Of a DNA stretch of 64,000 bases, positions 12,505-24,918 are shown piece after piece. The notes under the pieces are model-generated. The model searched no databases and had not been told where the DNA came from. It saw only the letters and a list, made by a program, of their open reading frames with translations. The first letter of the stretch is position 1. The number at the start of each line of letters is the position of its first letter. This DNA is from Citrus sinensis. Taxonomy: Eukaryota > Streptophyta > Magnoliopsida > Sapindales > Rutaceae. The stretch covers positions 45,349,001-45,413,000 of the forward strand of contig NC_068558.1 in assembly GCF_022201045.2 (NCBI RefSeq), given 5' to 3'. The position numbers and the translations under genes are program-made.

Positions 12505-14600
12505 ATGGAATGCTTATTAAGATTTGCAAATGCGCCTGCCGTTGCTACCATCTCTACTCTACGCTTCAACGACAAGTCGAAGACTAAGAAACATGGGGTT
12601 CTGTTGAGAGCTAAACTGGACGGCGAAAATGACCCATTACTCCAGTCCGCTGTGAATGCAGCTTCGCTTCGTTTTCAGGAGACCCATCGACCAGGCATGT
12701 CAAAAACCCCCTTACTTACCTGTTTGTACTAAAAAATCTTATCTCTCAAAACTGATTAATTGATCTCTTGCTTTCATGATAAAAATCTTTGAGAACTTAA
12801 ACTTTCTTGTTCTCTATATATATGTGTAATGCATATGCAGAGCCACTGTTTGTTGATCCTTATGCTGGTTGCTTGGTTCCTCCTGATGTTCAAATGGATT
12901 TAAAGAAGTACTCACACCACTATTGTCTCACAACTAAGTTCATTGATGATAAGTTACTTCGTACAGTGAATCACATGGATGGACTTAAGCAGGTAGTGTT
13001 GCTAAACTTATGGTATAAATTGAATTATTAGTTTTGATCTTGATGAAATGGGAAGTTGGTTTTAGCTATCTACTTGTGCTCTGCAGGTTGTTTTGTTGAC
13101 TGATGGCATGGACACTCGGCCTTATAGGCTTAACTGGCCCACTTCGACCATAATATTTGATATTTCACCAGAAAGGATCTTCAAAATATCAGCTGAAAAG
13201 CTTGAAGGTCGGTGTCGTTTGACTCATTTTAAGTCATTGATGAACATAATTTACTGATATATATAATTAATTTCAAAAAACATACATCATCTTGATAACT
13301 TTAGGTGTTGGGCGTTTGCAAGTACTTTTGAGAAATGTAGATATCAGATAGATTTGGTTTTTGATACTATAAATTGAAACTCATTATGGTTTTGTACTGA
13401 ATAAATCACAAGATGCACCGATGAAGACTCACTTTCTGGATATCATCAATATGTAAACTTGAATAGACTTTTTTACGTACAATAAATTGTATACTAGGCT
13501 TCTGTGTCTTGCATGTGTTTCTTCATTTCATTGTCAAATCTTAAAGAGCTTTGACTACTCAAATCTCTATCATGCGCTCACTTTTCTACGTAGATTGGAC
13601 TGCAAGTCTGCAATATGTTCTGAAAGTCCATTCTTGAATTATTAGGTGTAGGGGCTAAGATTCCAAGAAGCTGTTTATTTCTTCATGTTCCATTAGAATC
13701 ATCAAATATTCAACAAGCTCTGCGTGCAAAGGGCTTTAATGGAAATCGGCCAAGTGTCTGGGCCATCCAGGTGATAAAGCTTCAACTTATCACTTAAAAT
13801 TTGTCAATTCAATGATGACTTTCTTGATGTAATTATTTTCTGTGATCCTTTAGGGGCTTCCAGTGATGACTTTGGCAAGTTTTGAAGATGTTTTGTTGTT
13901 AGTTGGCAGTTTGGCTATGAATAAATGTCTCTTCTTGGGAGAATTACCTGCATGGTTGGCTGAAACTGAATTTGGGAACAAGGTCAGTTTGGTTTATTTT
14001 CTGAATGGTATTGATTCCGACTTAATTCCCTGCTAAAGACATCATTTGGTGTCTGGTCTTGTGTGTAGTCCACTACTGAAAAATGGATGGACAAACTGTT
14101 CATGAGCAATGGTTTTGGAGTGGGCATGGTTAGCTACAAGGAAGTTGCCAGCAGTTTAGGGAAGGAATTAGCCCCAGGATACTACAAGAATATCCTATTT
14201 CTTGCAGAACAACTGCGGTTTTCTGATGATCAGGTGCAAAACTTACATCTAGCCTGGATTTAATTATAATGATGTATTTTAGTTTGCTTTATAATTAAGA
14301 GTCAATTCCTCGACACATCCTCCCACATAAAAGTTGTGCACATAGCATTCTCTCTGCAGTTTCTTTTGTCCTTGGTGTGTGAGGCATGAAAATAGATTGA
14401 TTCCATTAATCTGTTGCTTTCAAGTAATATTAATGTTTTTATTTAATGTACATCTTGGAGAAATATTCCATTTTATGTTTATGTATTTGGTTTTAAGCTT
14501 TTTGTGTGTGCGTGTGCATTAATGACAGATGGACACATGGAGAAGAGAATTGCAGAGGGTAGAGGAAGAAGGGGATGAAGAAGGATTTGAAGAGCTCTGA
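12505..14600 (+). CDS. S-adenosylmethionine-dependent methyltransferase, leucine carboxyl methyltransferase (LCM) family
   Basis: Seven exons: 12505-12694, 12841-12992, 13087-13207, 13646-13770, 13854-13982, 14069-14233 and 14529-14600. They join to 954 bp (317 aa). The conserved N-terminal block EPLFVDPYAGCLVP and the later VVLLTDGMDTRPYRLNWP (about residues 115-132) match the LCM/TIGR00027 group of putative O-methyltransferases. The usual Gly-rich SAM loop (GAGLDTR) reads TDGMDTR here, as I recall for plant members. The substrate is unknown. The first 40 residues are basic and lack a strong acidic character, so a chloroplast transit peptide is possible. The C-terminus is acidic (EEEGDEEGFEEL). 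Intron 1 uses a GC donor (CAG|GCATGT); no GT donor keeps the frame. The start is the first in-frame ATG; a GTG lies 21 bases upstream. Confidence 0.88.
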
Positions 14601-15850
14601 ATTTATGTAGATATTTTGTCTCTTGGTGCTGGTGGAGGCTATAATGATGTAATTTTGTGATTTTTTTTTTTATATTCCTTCTTGCGATTTAGCAGCGCAT
14701 CGTAAATATACAGAAAATAATGCACATAGAAGTAAGGTTTATTCTTCTGCTTCTTTCTTTTGGTTATACTTTATATTTAATGGTTATAATAATTTACACA
14801 TTAAAAACTGGAGTTTATTGTGATCTTTTACACACACACACACAGACACAGAGTAGAACCCAAAAATTTACTTGAGACCATCTCAAAAAACTATTCTCAC
14901 TACCAATCTTTTGGGGTGGGGGTGGGGTGTGGGGGGGGGGGGGGGGTTGAGAAAAAAGTCTTACCTTAATTTTATAATTTTATAAAAAAGCCAAAAAAAA
15001 ACCTCTTGAAGACTCAAAGCGTCTTCAAATCGTTGTTGAGTGCCCTAACCCACCATTAGACTTGTAGTCCTATGACTTCTGGCCTTAGCTTTTTATGAGT
15101 CACTATAACGCCATATGTTCCGAGTACGATCTAAACGATTGGGATAATTCTTTGTGGAAAAGAATTGCTTCTTCATATCAGCTTTTTGGGACGTGCTTTG
15201 AAAATATTAGATACTTTCATCATCAGAGTGAATCTGAAATATCAATTACGTGCAATCATCACGCAGATGAGAGCTGAGAAGCACAAAAGACAAGCGCTTA
15301 GCTGCCCCCGCCATTTTTGCATCGATGAAGTTTTTGTATGTAATATGTTCTCACATACTTGAATCTACATCACAATCACCGAAACCACTTCATAAATACA
15401 GGATGACAATTTTACAAACAAAAATCTTGTTGCGAAGACAGCGTATACGTGCCAGCCTCAGCTACCATAGCGCCTGCCGTAATCTGCCAAAGTTACTCAT
15501 GAAAAGAGAAGTGCATCCCCAATGGAAAGCACTAGCTAACCACCAGGGATGGCTCAACGCCAGGTCAACAAGCTGAGAACAAACCGCAGCCTTAAATCTC
15601 AGCTACCCAAATCAGACTAACTTTCAAGCAAACCACAAGCACAACTCCAAATCACCACCTAACAAGGACGACGGTGAAGTGACCATCTACTTCTCAAAAT
15701 CGATGGCTGCTTCAGAGCATATTTTTGAACCAGCCTTCAAATAAATACTCCCTCACTTCCACCAAACAGACATTAATGAATACAACACTATACATATCAA
15801 ATTGCTACAGAAATCTTAATCTACTCTGAGACTTCCAAGCAATTTAATGG
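14601..15850. other. spacer between convergent genes; simple repeats
   Basis: Holds the 3' UTRs of the methyltransferase (+) and GCP4 (-), a short (CA)n tract near 14831-14843, and a run of 16 G at 14931-14946. Short open frames at 15095-15576 show no conserved motif and are not called. Confidence 0.5.
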
Positions 15851-18800
15851 TTATTGTTGATTTAAAACAGTAATAGCCGGACGTTGTCTAACAACATTCA
15901 GCACGCCTCTTGCAGTCATCTGTTGATTGAGGAAAGCAAACACCTGTTAGAAATCTGTAGGGCTGAATTAAGAGGAAGTATCTAAAGGACCCTCATTTAT
16001 GGGTTTACCTCAAAGAAGGAATTAAAGTTTAGACGCAAAAGAAATCGCCTCAAAAATGGGGCTCTCTGACTCCCAGCAAGCCTGGTACTCCGCAGTATGG
16101 TGTATAAGGAGTTTGATTTCTTGTTAAATTCCTGAAAGACATCAATCAAGGATGACTAACTTATGCTGCAACATCAACTCAATTGGGTTAAGGAACTCGA
16201 AATGTTCAGAGAATGACCAACTTGAAAATTCCTAAATAGTAACATTACAAGCACAATCTTACAATAGAAAGTGCTAAATATAGGTACCTCTGTTATATGT
16301 TCCAGTTCAGGTGTATTTTCACTGCTTTCTTGATTCTCAATGGCCCAGCAGAATTGGATGCACAGTTTCATTATGCCGTCCAGTATTCTTGATACTGAGC
16401 CAAGGTCCAAGAAAGACTGTGAAATTAAAGCTGACAAATACCTGTAGGGAACAATAAAAATATAAGCAAAATGTTGCAATTACCATCAGGAAGAGCATAT
16501 GAATCATTTATTCCATATTACAATAAAAACTGAAAATTGCTCAATTCTATTAAGCCAGCTTCAGGAATTATTATTGTGACTGAGTCTTCTATTTCACGGC
16601 ATAGCACTTTCCAGTTGGAATGACCACTGAATTGCATCTGAGCATTGTATGCAAATCTAATATGGCTACCCCAAATAGATGGAGTCCAAATTTTAAAAAC
16701 ATGATGTCAACAAGGTTGTTACCAATACTTCATATTATTAATGTAGCCAGCCCTACCTAATATGAGATTGAGGCTCAATTGAGTTGAGATTAGTTGTGAC
16801 TGAAAAGAATCACAAATGTAGGTGAAACTAAACCAGGTACTAAGATTCACAAGATTTTAAGGCTTTTTAAATATAAACTTAGTTTTGCAGTTGAAAGAAA
16901 AGATCAATCTTTCAATAAAAAACTAGTATTTGAGATAAGCACTTAGAGATCAGGATTTTGAAATCAGAGAGCAGTACTACCTTTATTAAAAATAAATAAA
17001 TAAATAAGGAACCACATTTAGGTACCACTTTCTTTCTTTGCTAGCTAATCAACTAATATGATTCAAATTTCAGCGAGTTCCTTTATTTGATAGCAACAAA
17101 AGCAATCAGTTCTGTACAATATTTCGGTATTGCTGCAAAGTGTACTACCCATTATTCCCAGATGAACATCAGTGCTACTTACTCTTGATGGAAGCCTACA
17201 AGTTCAGTGAAATCATGAGATTCTTGAATGTGAGCTTGCAGGATATTCCACTGAGTTTCTATCACATCAACCTAATGCAGGAAAGATGAGAAACATAACT
17301 AAAAAATGATGAATAAAATTAAGAGTTGGCATTCACAAGATTCATATGAGAAATAATAGATAATCAAAAACAACTTTTGGCTCATTTATTGAATAAAAAG
17401 TGGATTGCTCCAACGGATATGGACACTTAAATCTGAATATCATTCTGTGAGCGTCTGTTGCTAAACTAAGAAAGAAATAATACATCAAATTATCACCCTA
17501 CATATGATTCATAACCCTTATTACTTGAAATATTTTGCTCAATGACAAAATGGGATTCAAGAGACCAAAAGATTTTTATCAACACTGGAGATTGCCACAT
17601 TGAACACAAAAATGCAATGCCTGCCAATGGATTTCCTTAGAACATAATCCCTATTGGATCATGAAATTTGCTGACTACAAGGCATTTCCCTAGTTTAAAT
17701 ATTCACAGAACTGCATGGCACTCAGAAAAATTAAAAAGTAAATTCATATGGTACTAATACCTGGATATAAAATTGAAGATTTCTGATCAAAAATGCCATA
17801 TGTTCTCTAACACGCCACATTGGTCTACAGGTCTGCCGTCGCTGTTGAGATTTTGAGTAGTTTATTCGATCATTTCGATGTTTGGCAAAATATGTGTGAT
17901 CTTGATGCATCACAGAGGCCCAGGATTTTTCCAATTCCATTTGAGTTCGCTTGAGCCGCAGCAAATACTGGAAGACCTTACAGTACCTGGTGTGCACTCA
18001 TGTTAGCATGTATATGGCAAAGGTGAAGCTTGTTCAGTCAACCACCAACACAAGTCTGGCTGTGGTTCTTGTTTGAAAAGCCTTTTCAGTTTTCATGCAC
18101 TTACAGACAAAAGACACAGGAAGTTTTGTGGACGAGTATCAACATTATTTTTTGGGTGCGGAATGCAATCACACATAACAAGAATCATAAAAGCTTACTT
18201 GGAAAGTACTTCTTGGGTAAAGAACAGCTGTAAGGGCCAATCGACAGAATATTCAAGAGCAATTCCATCCCAGCCATCAAGGGAAATATCTGAATTACCA
18301 CTTGATAGTGCAGCACCTGAGGTTCCATCAGCATAAGCTTTTGCCTTCAATAAATCTACGTGGGGGGATTTAACTGTGATTCCAAATGAAGGCATCCTAG
18401 AATATGTAGAAAGACAATTTAGCTCAAATTCTTTCCATAACATGACTCATGCAAAATGGGCAGATAGTGCAACTTGAAGAAGTAACAGGATACTGCACGT
18501 GAGCTCTTACCGCAAGGATACTCTAGAAAAGTATTTGTCTTCCTCACTGATGGTCTTTATTGCTGCCTGCATTGCAGGTAGCAGGAATCAATTCATTGAC
18601 AAATACTTAGCAAACCAAGAAGTTTCATGAGGTACCATGATCAAACTATTAATTACATGGAATGGTTGCCAGAAAATCAAACTATTAACATACAAGCTGG
18701 AAAGGGACCATAAGATCAGCTTCAGCAGTTGATTGGCGAGGTGGTAAACGCATCAACTGGCGGCTCTCTTCAAGAAAGCACTGGCATTCAACAATAAAGT

Positions 18801-21245
18801 CTTATTACAATATGCTGAATGTATGCAAGAATTCAAATAATGAAACCAGCAATTCGATGGGATTAGGGATATATCCAAAAATCTGAAGGGAACCTCACTT
18901 TCATAGAAGAAATTAAACCCCACCATCAGAAAAGAACAACAAAAGCCGTATAATAAGCTTTCGTTCCCTAAAGGACATAAAGAAGTAGTACATTCTCCAT
19001 CCTTTACCTGGAAGAAATCACCTTTTTCTAAAAGAAAATAGTCTTTTAAGGCCTTGAGGTGGCCATTCAAGTTGGCACGTACTACAACAAGCTGCAAAAA
19101 TAGAGAAACTGTGGTAAATAAAAGATTTAATAAATATAAAAAACAATCACATTCAGCACCTGCCAAAGATGACTGGCCGCAATAGCCCGTATGGAGTCAA
19201 CAGCACATTCAAATGATCTTTTGTGAAACTCGGATGGCTCCTACATGTAATAAATTCAACGGTTTAGCCTTAAAATTCATGAATGGGACTAAAAGGGGTA
19301 AAAGAATGTTTTCTTTTATCTTGAAAAATAAATATGCCTGCCAAGTTAGAGTAAGACGAATATTTAAGTACATTTATGGTATCTATCAGAAAAGGACTAA
19401 CAACCAAGAGTTATCTACAATACGAAGGAGGAAGAAAACCTTAAGGCCTTGAAGCATAGCTTCAATCTTATCAGCGTCAGACTGTGGAAGCAATTCTTCT
19501 CCAATCAGTTTCATATCCAGAAGAGGCTCCTTCTGAATAGAAAAGCGCCCTGTAACTCCTTGAATTTTCTGAGAACTTCTTGTTATCAGCTGATCCTGAA
19601 ACCGAAATGCAGAGCTTGGATTCCGGAGAACCCTGACTGCTTTACCAGCAAAAAGAATTGATTCTGCAATGCGCATATGGATATATTCAGGCAGCATATC
19701 CTGCACAATCATAACCAAGAAAAATAAGGGTGAGAGAAACTAAACTTTTTCTACCAGGCACCACAACCACCCTTCCCCAAATGCAACACATAAAGCACAA
19801 GCAGTTCAAAAGGCAGATCCAAGATACCAAAAAAATATGAAATCCCAAGTGCCAGTCCGTTACAGAAGTATAATCCGTTGACAAGCGTGCCAACTTTTCA
19901 GAAACATCTGAGTGAGATGAACAATGCTCTGTATCTCTATCTTCCTGCCTGAAAATTATAAACCAGAGAACCAGTTTCAGGTGTGTGTATATATATATTT
20001 CTGAGTAAATGGAGAAGATAAAAAATTCAAGCATAATGAAATTATTGTCCCTATGTTAACCGCATATATATTTCCTAGAGGATCAGAAAACATATTACAA
20101 TCAAAACCACTTTTATCGAACATAAAAGAATGCTTTTGGTCAATACCTTCTGATGAAAAATTCTCCATGCTGATCCTGAAGAATCCCATAAACCATCCAT
20201 GAGGCAAGTTGGTTGTACATGACTTGATGCCCATGCCAAAGAAGCCTATGCTTTAATATGATGTCACAGTGCATAATCAGGTATTGATGGAATAGCCAGC
20301 AGTTAATTATATGGAAATCAAAAAATTGTATACCTCTGAATGCATGCCTGCAGTTCAGGCATACCACAGTGGCACCGCTTATGTAAAAGGTTGAGAAGTT
20401 GTCCTCCACGAATATCATCACGCTCAATCTCTAGAACAAGCTCATACAGAGGTGGAAAAAGGACAAAAAACTGGAAATACCATCCACTTATAAGAAGCAA
20501 ATAAAATAATAAAGTTTTACAAAATATTAAAAAAAAAAAGAAAAAGAAGGTCAGGGTTTGAATCAAAACAACCAATTTTTCAGTAAAATTAGTGAACAAA
20601 CATATAGCACAGTGCATAGAACCACCAACCTTGTTGAGACCTTGCGTTACAGTTGCCAAGATAGGCATGGTTTCAGACAACAATTTCTGCTCAATGAGGA
20701 GAACAGCAGACCTGTACACTGAGAGTATCTCAACAATGCCATTAGCAATAGCCCTTCGGTACACGCTTGGCCTTTCTGTTTTGCTTTTTGACAACTCAGC
20801 AGCCCTTTCCAAGGGAGACGCATTCGCAGACGTTATCCAACTTAAATTCCGAGACTTGCTCGCAAATCGATCAATTTCTCTGTAGTAAAATCCTAAAGTA
20901 ATGATTTTCTCTATAAGATCCCTGCAGCAGCCACAGCAATTCGATTCATACAAATAATTAAGACAGTTATTTTCAATAAAATTTCGCGCCATTTGGCTAG
21001 GCAGCGAAGGAAACCCTAGCAAAAGAAAATAAGATAAATAAATGGCAGCATTTATTTTGTTTATCATGAATGTACCGTTCGCTGGGTTCGATGAAGGAGA
21101 TATCGGGAGCAAGCTTAAAGGAGCACTCCTCGGAGATTGGAGCGTCGCCGGATAATGGAGTGGCGGCAGAGTTTTGGTGCTCGCGCTCGTCGATTATTAG
21201 ATCTCCGGTGTATCCTAATAGAGCCAGCAGTAGCTCGTGTAACAT
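15851..21245 (-). CDS. GCP4: gamma-tubulin complex component 4 (GCP4)
   Basis: Sixteen exons, 5' to 3' on the minus strand: 21245-21076, 20921-20630, 20470-20334, 20245-20147, 19948-19828, 19700-19440, 19240-19160, 19091-19008, 18780-18694, 18566-18511, 18396-18199, 17986-17761, 17271-17183, 16441-16288, 16131-16009 and 15919-15851. The sum is 2247 bp, 748 aa (Arabidopsis GCP4 about 745). GCP4 is a core Spc97/Spc98-fold subunit of the gamma-tubulin ring complex that nucleates microtubules. The protein starts MLHELLLALLGYTGDLI, carries the N-terminal SVYRRAIANGI and LWHGHQVMYNQLASWM blocks that bind neighbouring subunits, and the C-terminal EYSVDWPLQLFFTQEVLSKY and MWRVREHMAFLIRNLQFYIQ blocks that contact gamma-tubulin. 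An in-frame ATG 78 bases upstream exists, but homology favours the MLHELL start. The last exon diverges (22 aa, ending TVLNQQ). All introns are GT-AG. Confidence 0.95.
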
Positions 21246-23332
21246 TTTTCTCGCGCCGTTGCGGGAATTGAGAGTTGTGTCAGTGTGACTGTCTAGAGTG
21301 ATTCGATTCAACTGGGAATTCAATTTGAATCCTTTAAAAAAAATTTAAAAAAAAGAAAAAAAAAACAATTTGAATTCATTTAGCTTCCGAATTGCGCCTT
21401 TTTTTTTTCCTTCGTCCTTTAATTGCTTTTATTTATATTTTCACATATCGATTAATGTTACCTTTTTTTTTTTTTGGACGTTATATTTTCTAACTGTTGT
21501 TTTATTTTTTAATTGTTTTTATACAAGAATTTTAAATGTAATTTATCGTAAAAAATTGATTAAAAGTTTCACGAGTGATTAATTATTCGCTTCAAGAGTT
21601 CAAGAGTAGGGAAAGGAAAATTTGTATCTGGTAATTTATTTATTATTTTACGTTGGTTTTAAAACTAAAAATAATAACAATAATAAACGTTGGTTTTAAG
21701 AAATGAATATCAATTTTGTTGTAGCAGGCCGATTTCAGGAACAGAGAGATTCTCCAGAATCTGATATTTGAGCACAAATTTTAGGTGATGCTGCGTGTTT
21801 CGCTTTCACTTTTGGGCTTTTGTAAGTTTCCCTTTCGCTTTCTCGGTGTATGGCGCTTTGTAAAGTGTTGTCTTACCAAAGTACAACCGAAAAACCAATG
21901 GCAGCGTTGAAAACGGACACACTTTTTAGTTTGCTCTAATTAATAAATAGTTATTAGATTATTTATTTTGTACGATTTCTTGGATTATTTATAAATATCA
22001 TATCAATTATATGATCCAAGAAATTGATGAAGATAGTGTGTGTGGTATAATAGTCACAATGAAGCAACACCGCATGAAGTGCAATGCATCAAAACTAACG
22101 GTACTAATAGCACCCTTTTGGAATTGTTTTTGATACACTTAAAAGTGATTTTTGAAAAAAAATTAAAAAGTTAATTTTTGTATTTGATAAAATTTTTAGA
22201 AATTATTTTGGCAAAATCATTTCATACTACAATACATTTTGAAAAGTATAGAAAGAGTAGTTTTTTTTTAAAACTTGATTTTAAAAATCAATTTTATACT
22301 TGATATAATTCTGTATATATTCTCATGTATATTATAAAAATCTAAAATCATCCTTAATAATTATAAAATAAAATAATAATCAGAAAATAAAATCATTAAA
22401 ATTAAAGATATTATTATTATTGCCAATTATATTGAGATAATAAGATAAAAGATAAAATTAAAAACATAAATATTTATTTTAGTTGTTTATTATTACATTT
22501 ACACAATAAAAAAAATTATATATACATATTTTTATTAATGTGTAAACAAATTTGATTCATCGTTGTGTCTAATTCAATCATTTATATTATTACAAGAGTT
22601 TAATAGTAATATTAACAAAATACAAATGACTGCTTTTAAAATTAATTTATTAAACATTTAATTAATTCTCTTTACAACAGTTACTTTCAAAACTATAGTA
22701 TATGAAACCAGCCCTTATTAGCATTGTCCAAACAAAAGTTATATCATACCAGTTACCAGAGTAATGCTACACATTCTAAATTATTTATCCCAAAAGAACT
22801 ATTTCAAATGACGTGGCATTCATCAATTGGTTAGTAAGGTTAATACAATTAATTTACAAAATCATTTACCTCGCGGTGAAAATGATAATAATTAATGTTA
22901 ACTACCCAATTAAGCTCGGAACTTTTTGCATTTTCCTTGCATTTGCTTGTTTCTCGTGACATTGCACAAAAGTGATGTAAAAATCACGTGTGCGTTAATG
23001 AGGATTATCTTATAATTTATAAGTGCTTAAAATTCTCTTATAAGTTTGTTTTGATGTTGGTAGCTTCAAATGTTGCAGATGAAGTATCAAAATTCCCATT
23101 ACTGACGATTGTTGATACAGAAAATGAAATGAGTTAGAAGTACTCGGTAAGCTTTTGCTCTTTGCAGTATTCTAAGTGAATGTAAAAAAATTAAAAAGGA
23201 AACACAAGTACTAAATATTAAATAACGAATGAAAGAGACATAGGTTTTGACATGAAGCTGAAGCAGAACCACATACCTTACCTCCAAGGCAGAAGCTCAT
23301 TCTTTCAGGAGTTAAGAGTGAGAGATCAGGAA
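21246..23332. other. intergenic region, no gene seen
   Basis: Contains the GCP4 promoter (no obvious TATA) and the region downstream of the MIR164 hairpin. The block at about 22120-22735 is AT-rich with vaguely mirrored ends and may be a decayed transposon, but no duplication could be assigned. Nothing coding is supported. Confidence 0.45.
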
Positions 23333-23456
23333 AGGTGAGGAACCCATGTTGGAGAAGGGGAGCGCGTGCAAAGGATTTAGTGGCAATTCTGAAACCGAAA
23401 GGAGCCAAAGTGGTGTTTGCACGTGCCCTGCTTCTCCAGCAAGGAGCTACTCACCC
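23333..23456 (-). ncRNA. MIR164: MIR164 microRNA precursor
   Basis: The minus strand at 23438-23418 reads the complete 21-nt plant miR164 (starts TGGAGAAGCAGGGCAC, ends GTGCA). About 50 nt further on, 23368-23348 gives the star strand (starts CACGCGCTCCCC, ends TCTCCAAC). Mature and star pair with mismatches only at mature positions 9, 10 and 15 plus one G-U, and leave 2-nt 3' overhangs. The lower stem is extended by GGTGAG (23455-23450) pairing with CTCACC (23339-23334). miR164 directs cleavage of NAC transcription factor mRNAs (CUC1/CUC2, NAC1, ORE1) and so controls organ boundaries and senescence. The short open frames across this locus on both strands are chance. Family assignment is secure; the member letter cannot be given. 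Confidence 0.95.
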
Positions 23457-23516
23457 AATAGAACAATACAAAGTTACTTGCCATATGTGAGTTTAAAAGA
23501 CGGTGAAGAAGCTTGT

Positions 23517-23525
23517 TTATTTATA
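23517..23525 (-). promoter_or_regulatory. probable TATA box of pri-miR164
   Basis: The minus strand reads TATAAATAA about 60-70 bases upstream of the hairpin, in the right orientation. It predicts a transcript start near 23490. An alternative start further upstream cannot be excluded. Confidence 0.55.
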
Positions 23526-24439
23526 GGCGAAAAAAGAGAGGGAGAGTGCGTGTGTGTTTGTTTAAATTTTCCAAGTATTGGCCTATTGGGTGTCGATAAA
23601 AATTTATTTTGAAAAAAAAAAAAAAAAAAAACTCCGGTGGTAGAGCCATAAAGCCATGCCATGCCATGCAATCATGGTGGCACGCAATAGAAAATTCAAA
23701 GTAAAGATTTCTAAGGAAGACCAAACAGAGCCTTGTCTGCCTTAAATTCACAAACGCCTTAAATTTGATTTGGAAACCTGTGTAACAAGATAACCCTTCT
23801 GTTGCACACACACCGTTTTCTAGCCTTTGGATCAAGAATCTCTTGACCTAATGTCTTGATCCTGGGTCCCACTCTATTATATTGGGTCCACTATGTGGGT
23901 CACTTTTTAAATTTTCTTTGGGGAGGAACCTGTTGGTGCAATTAGTAAAAGAGAATAATGTAAGAGTGCACGTAGGCTTTGCGTGTTGAGCGGAAGCTTT
24001 TGAGTGTGGTGTGGTGAGAGAGATGAGTTATATAATGAGAGAGAGAGAGAGAGAGCAAAATGAAGCAGAAGCTCCCTAGGAAAGATATGATTCCCGTCTA
24101 TGGAATCAGGGGACCGGCTTTTCCCCCCCAAAATTTATGGTAGTTTTGTTGCATCAAAGACTTTAAAGACTCCTACGTTCTTCAAAGACATGGATGAGCA
24201 TAAAGTACTAAATGGAGAAGCAACATTGGCTGTTGAAGGCATGTGCAAGTTACATCACCTTTGTTGTTAAGTCTCAGCTTTGGTGGTCTAATGAATGGTA
24301 CCATTAAAATGGTGTTGTCACTGTGAAATCACCATTTTTTGTCTTGTAGAAGAAGAACATAGATTTGGCATGAAGTCATCATCAAATCGAGGGAAATAAA
24401 TGCTAGCGTGTGCACCTTGCTCTTGGGTGCTCTTTGTAG
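23526..24439. promoter_or_regulatory. MIR164 upstream region
   Basis: Spacer between MIR164 and the duplicated PARP segment. It has an A-run (about 23612-23631) and a (GA)n tract at about 24036-24055. No gene is supported; open frames here lack any recognisable motif. Confidence 0.4.
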
Positions 24440-24588
24440 TAAATGCTTTATTTGGTCACACACTCCTACTGGATTCAAATGCACTCATGCTTCCAAGAAG
24501 CTAAATTCCACTGTGCTTGCTGCATATGTTTGACTTTGCCTCAGCAAAGGAACAGCAACCAAACGCAAAAAAATAAATAAATAAATAA

Positions 24589-24621
<33 letters not shown>

Positions 24622-24918
24622 TGTGATGCAATATAAATTAAAAAAAAAAGGGACAGATTATTTCCTCATTTCTTTTAAGTTTATCATCAGTGTCAGCCCG
24701 TGCCTCCGTAAATTTCCCAATATACACAACATCGATGGATGCGGTAAAAGTTACAAAATTGGCCCATTGATTTTCCCTCCTAATTGCCCAACCAAGCATG
24801 AGTACATAGGAGGTATCATATTCCAATACTTTGAAAAGATCATTTCTACCCATTAGATAATAAATTACAGAGCAAGAAAATTGCTATCAAAATTGGAAAA
24901 TTACGTACTGACGCAAGT

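Noticed and set aside
21070-21288. Plus-strand ORF opposite GCP4 exon 1
   Set aside because: Shadow of the GCP4 first exon on the other strand.
23211-23612. Open frames on both strands over the MIR164 locus
   Set aside because: They coincide with the miRNA stem-loop and show no protein family; the hairpin explains the sequence better.
24638-24853. 71-aa minus-strand ORF repeated in copy B (33161-33508)
   Set aside because: Lies downstream of the PARP2 stop in both copies, so is probably 3' UTR kept open by recent duplication; no known motif.
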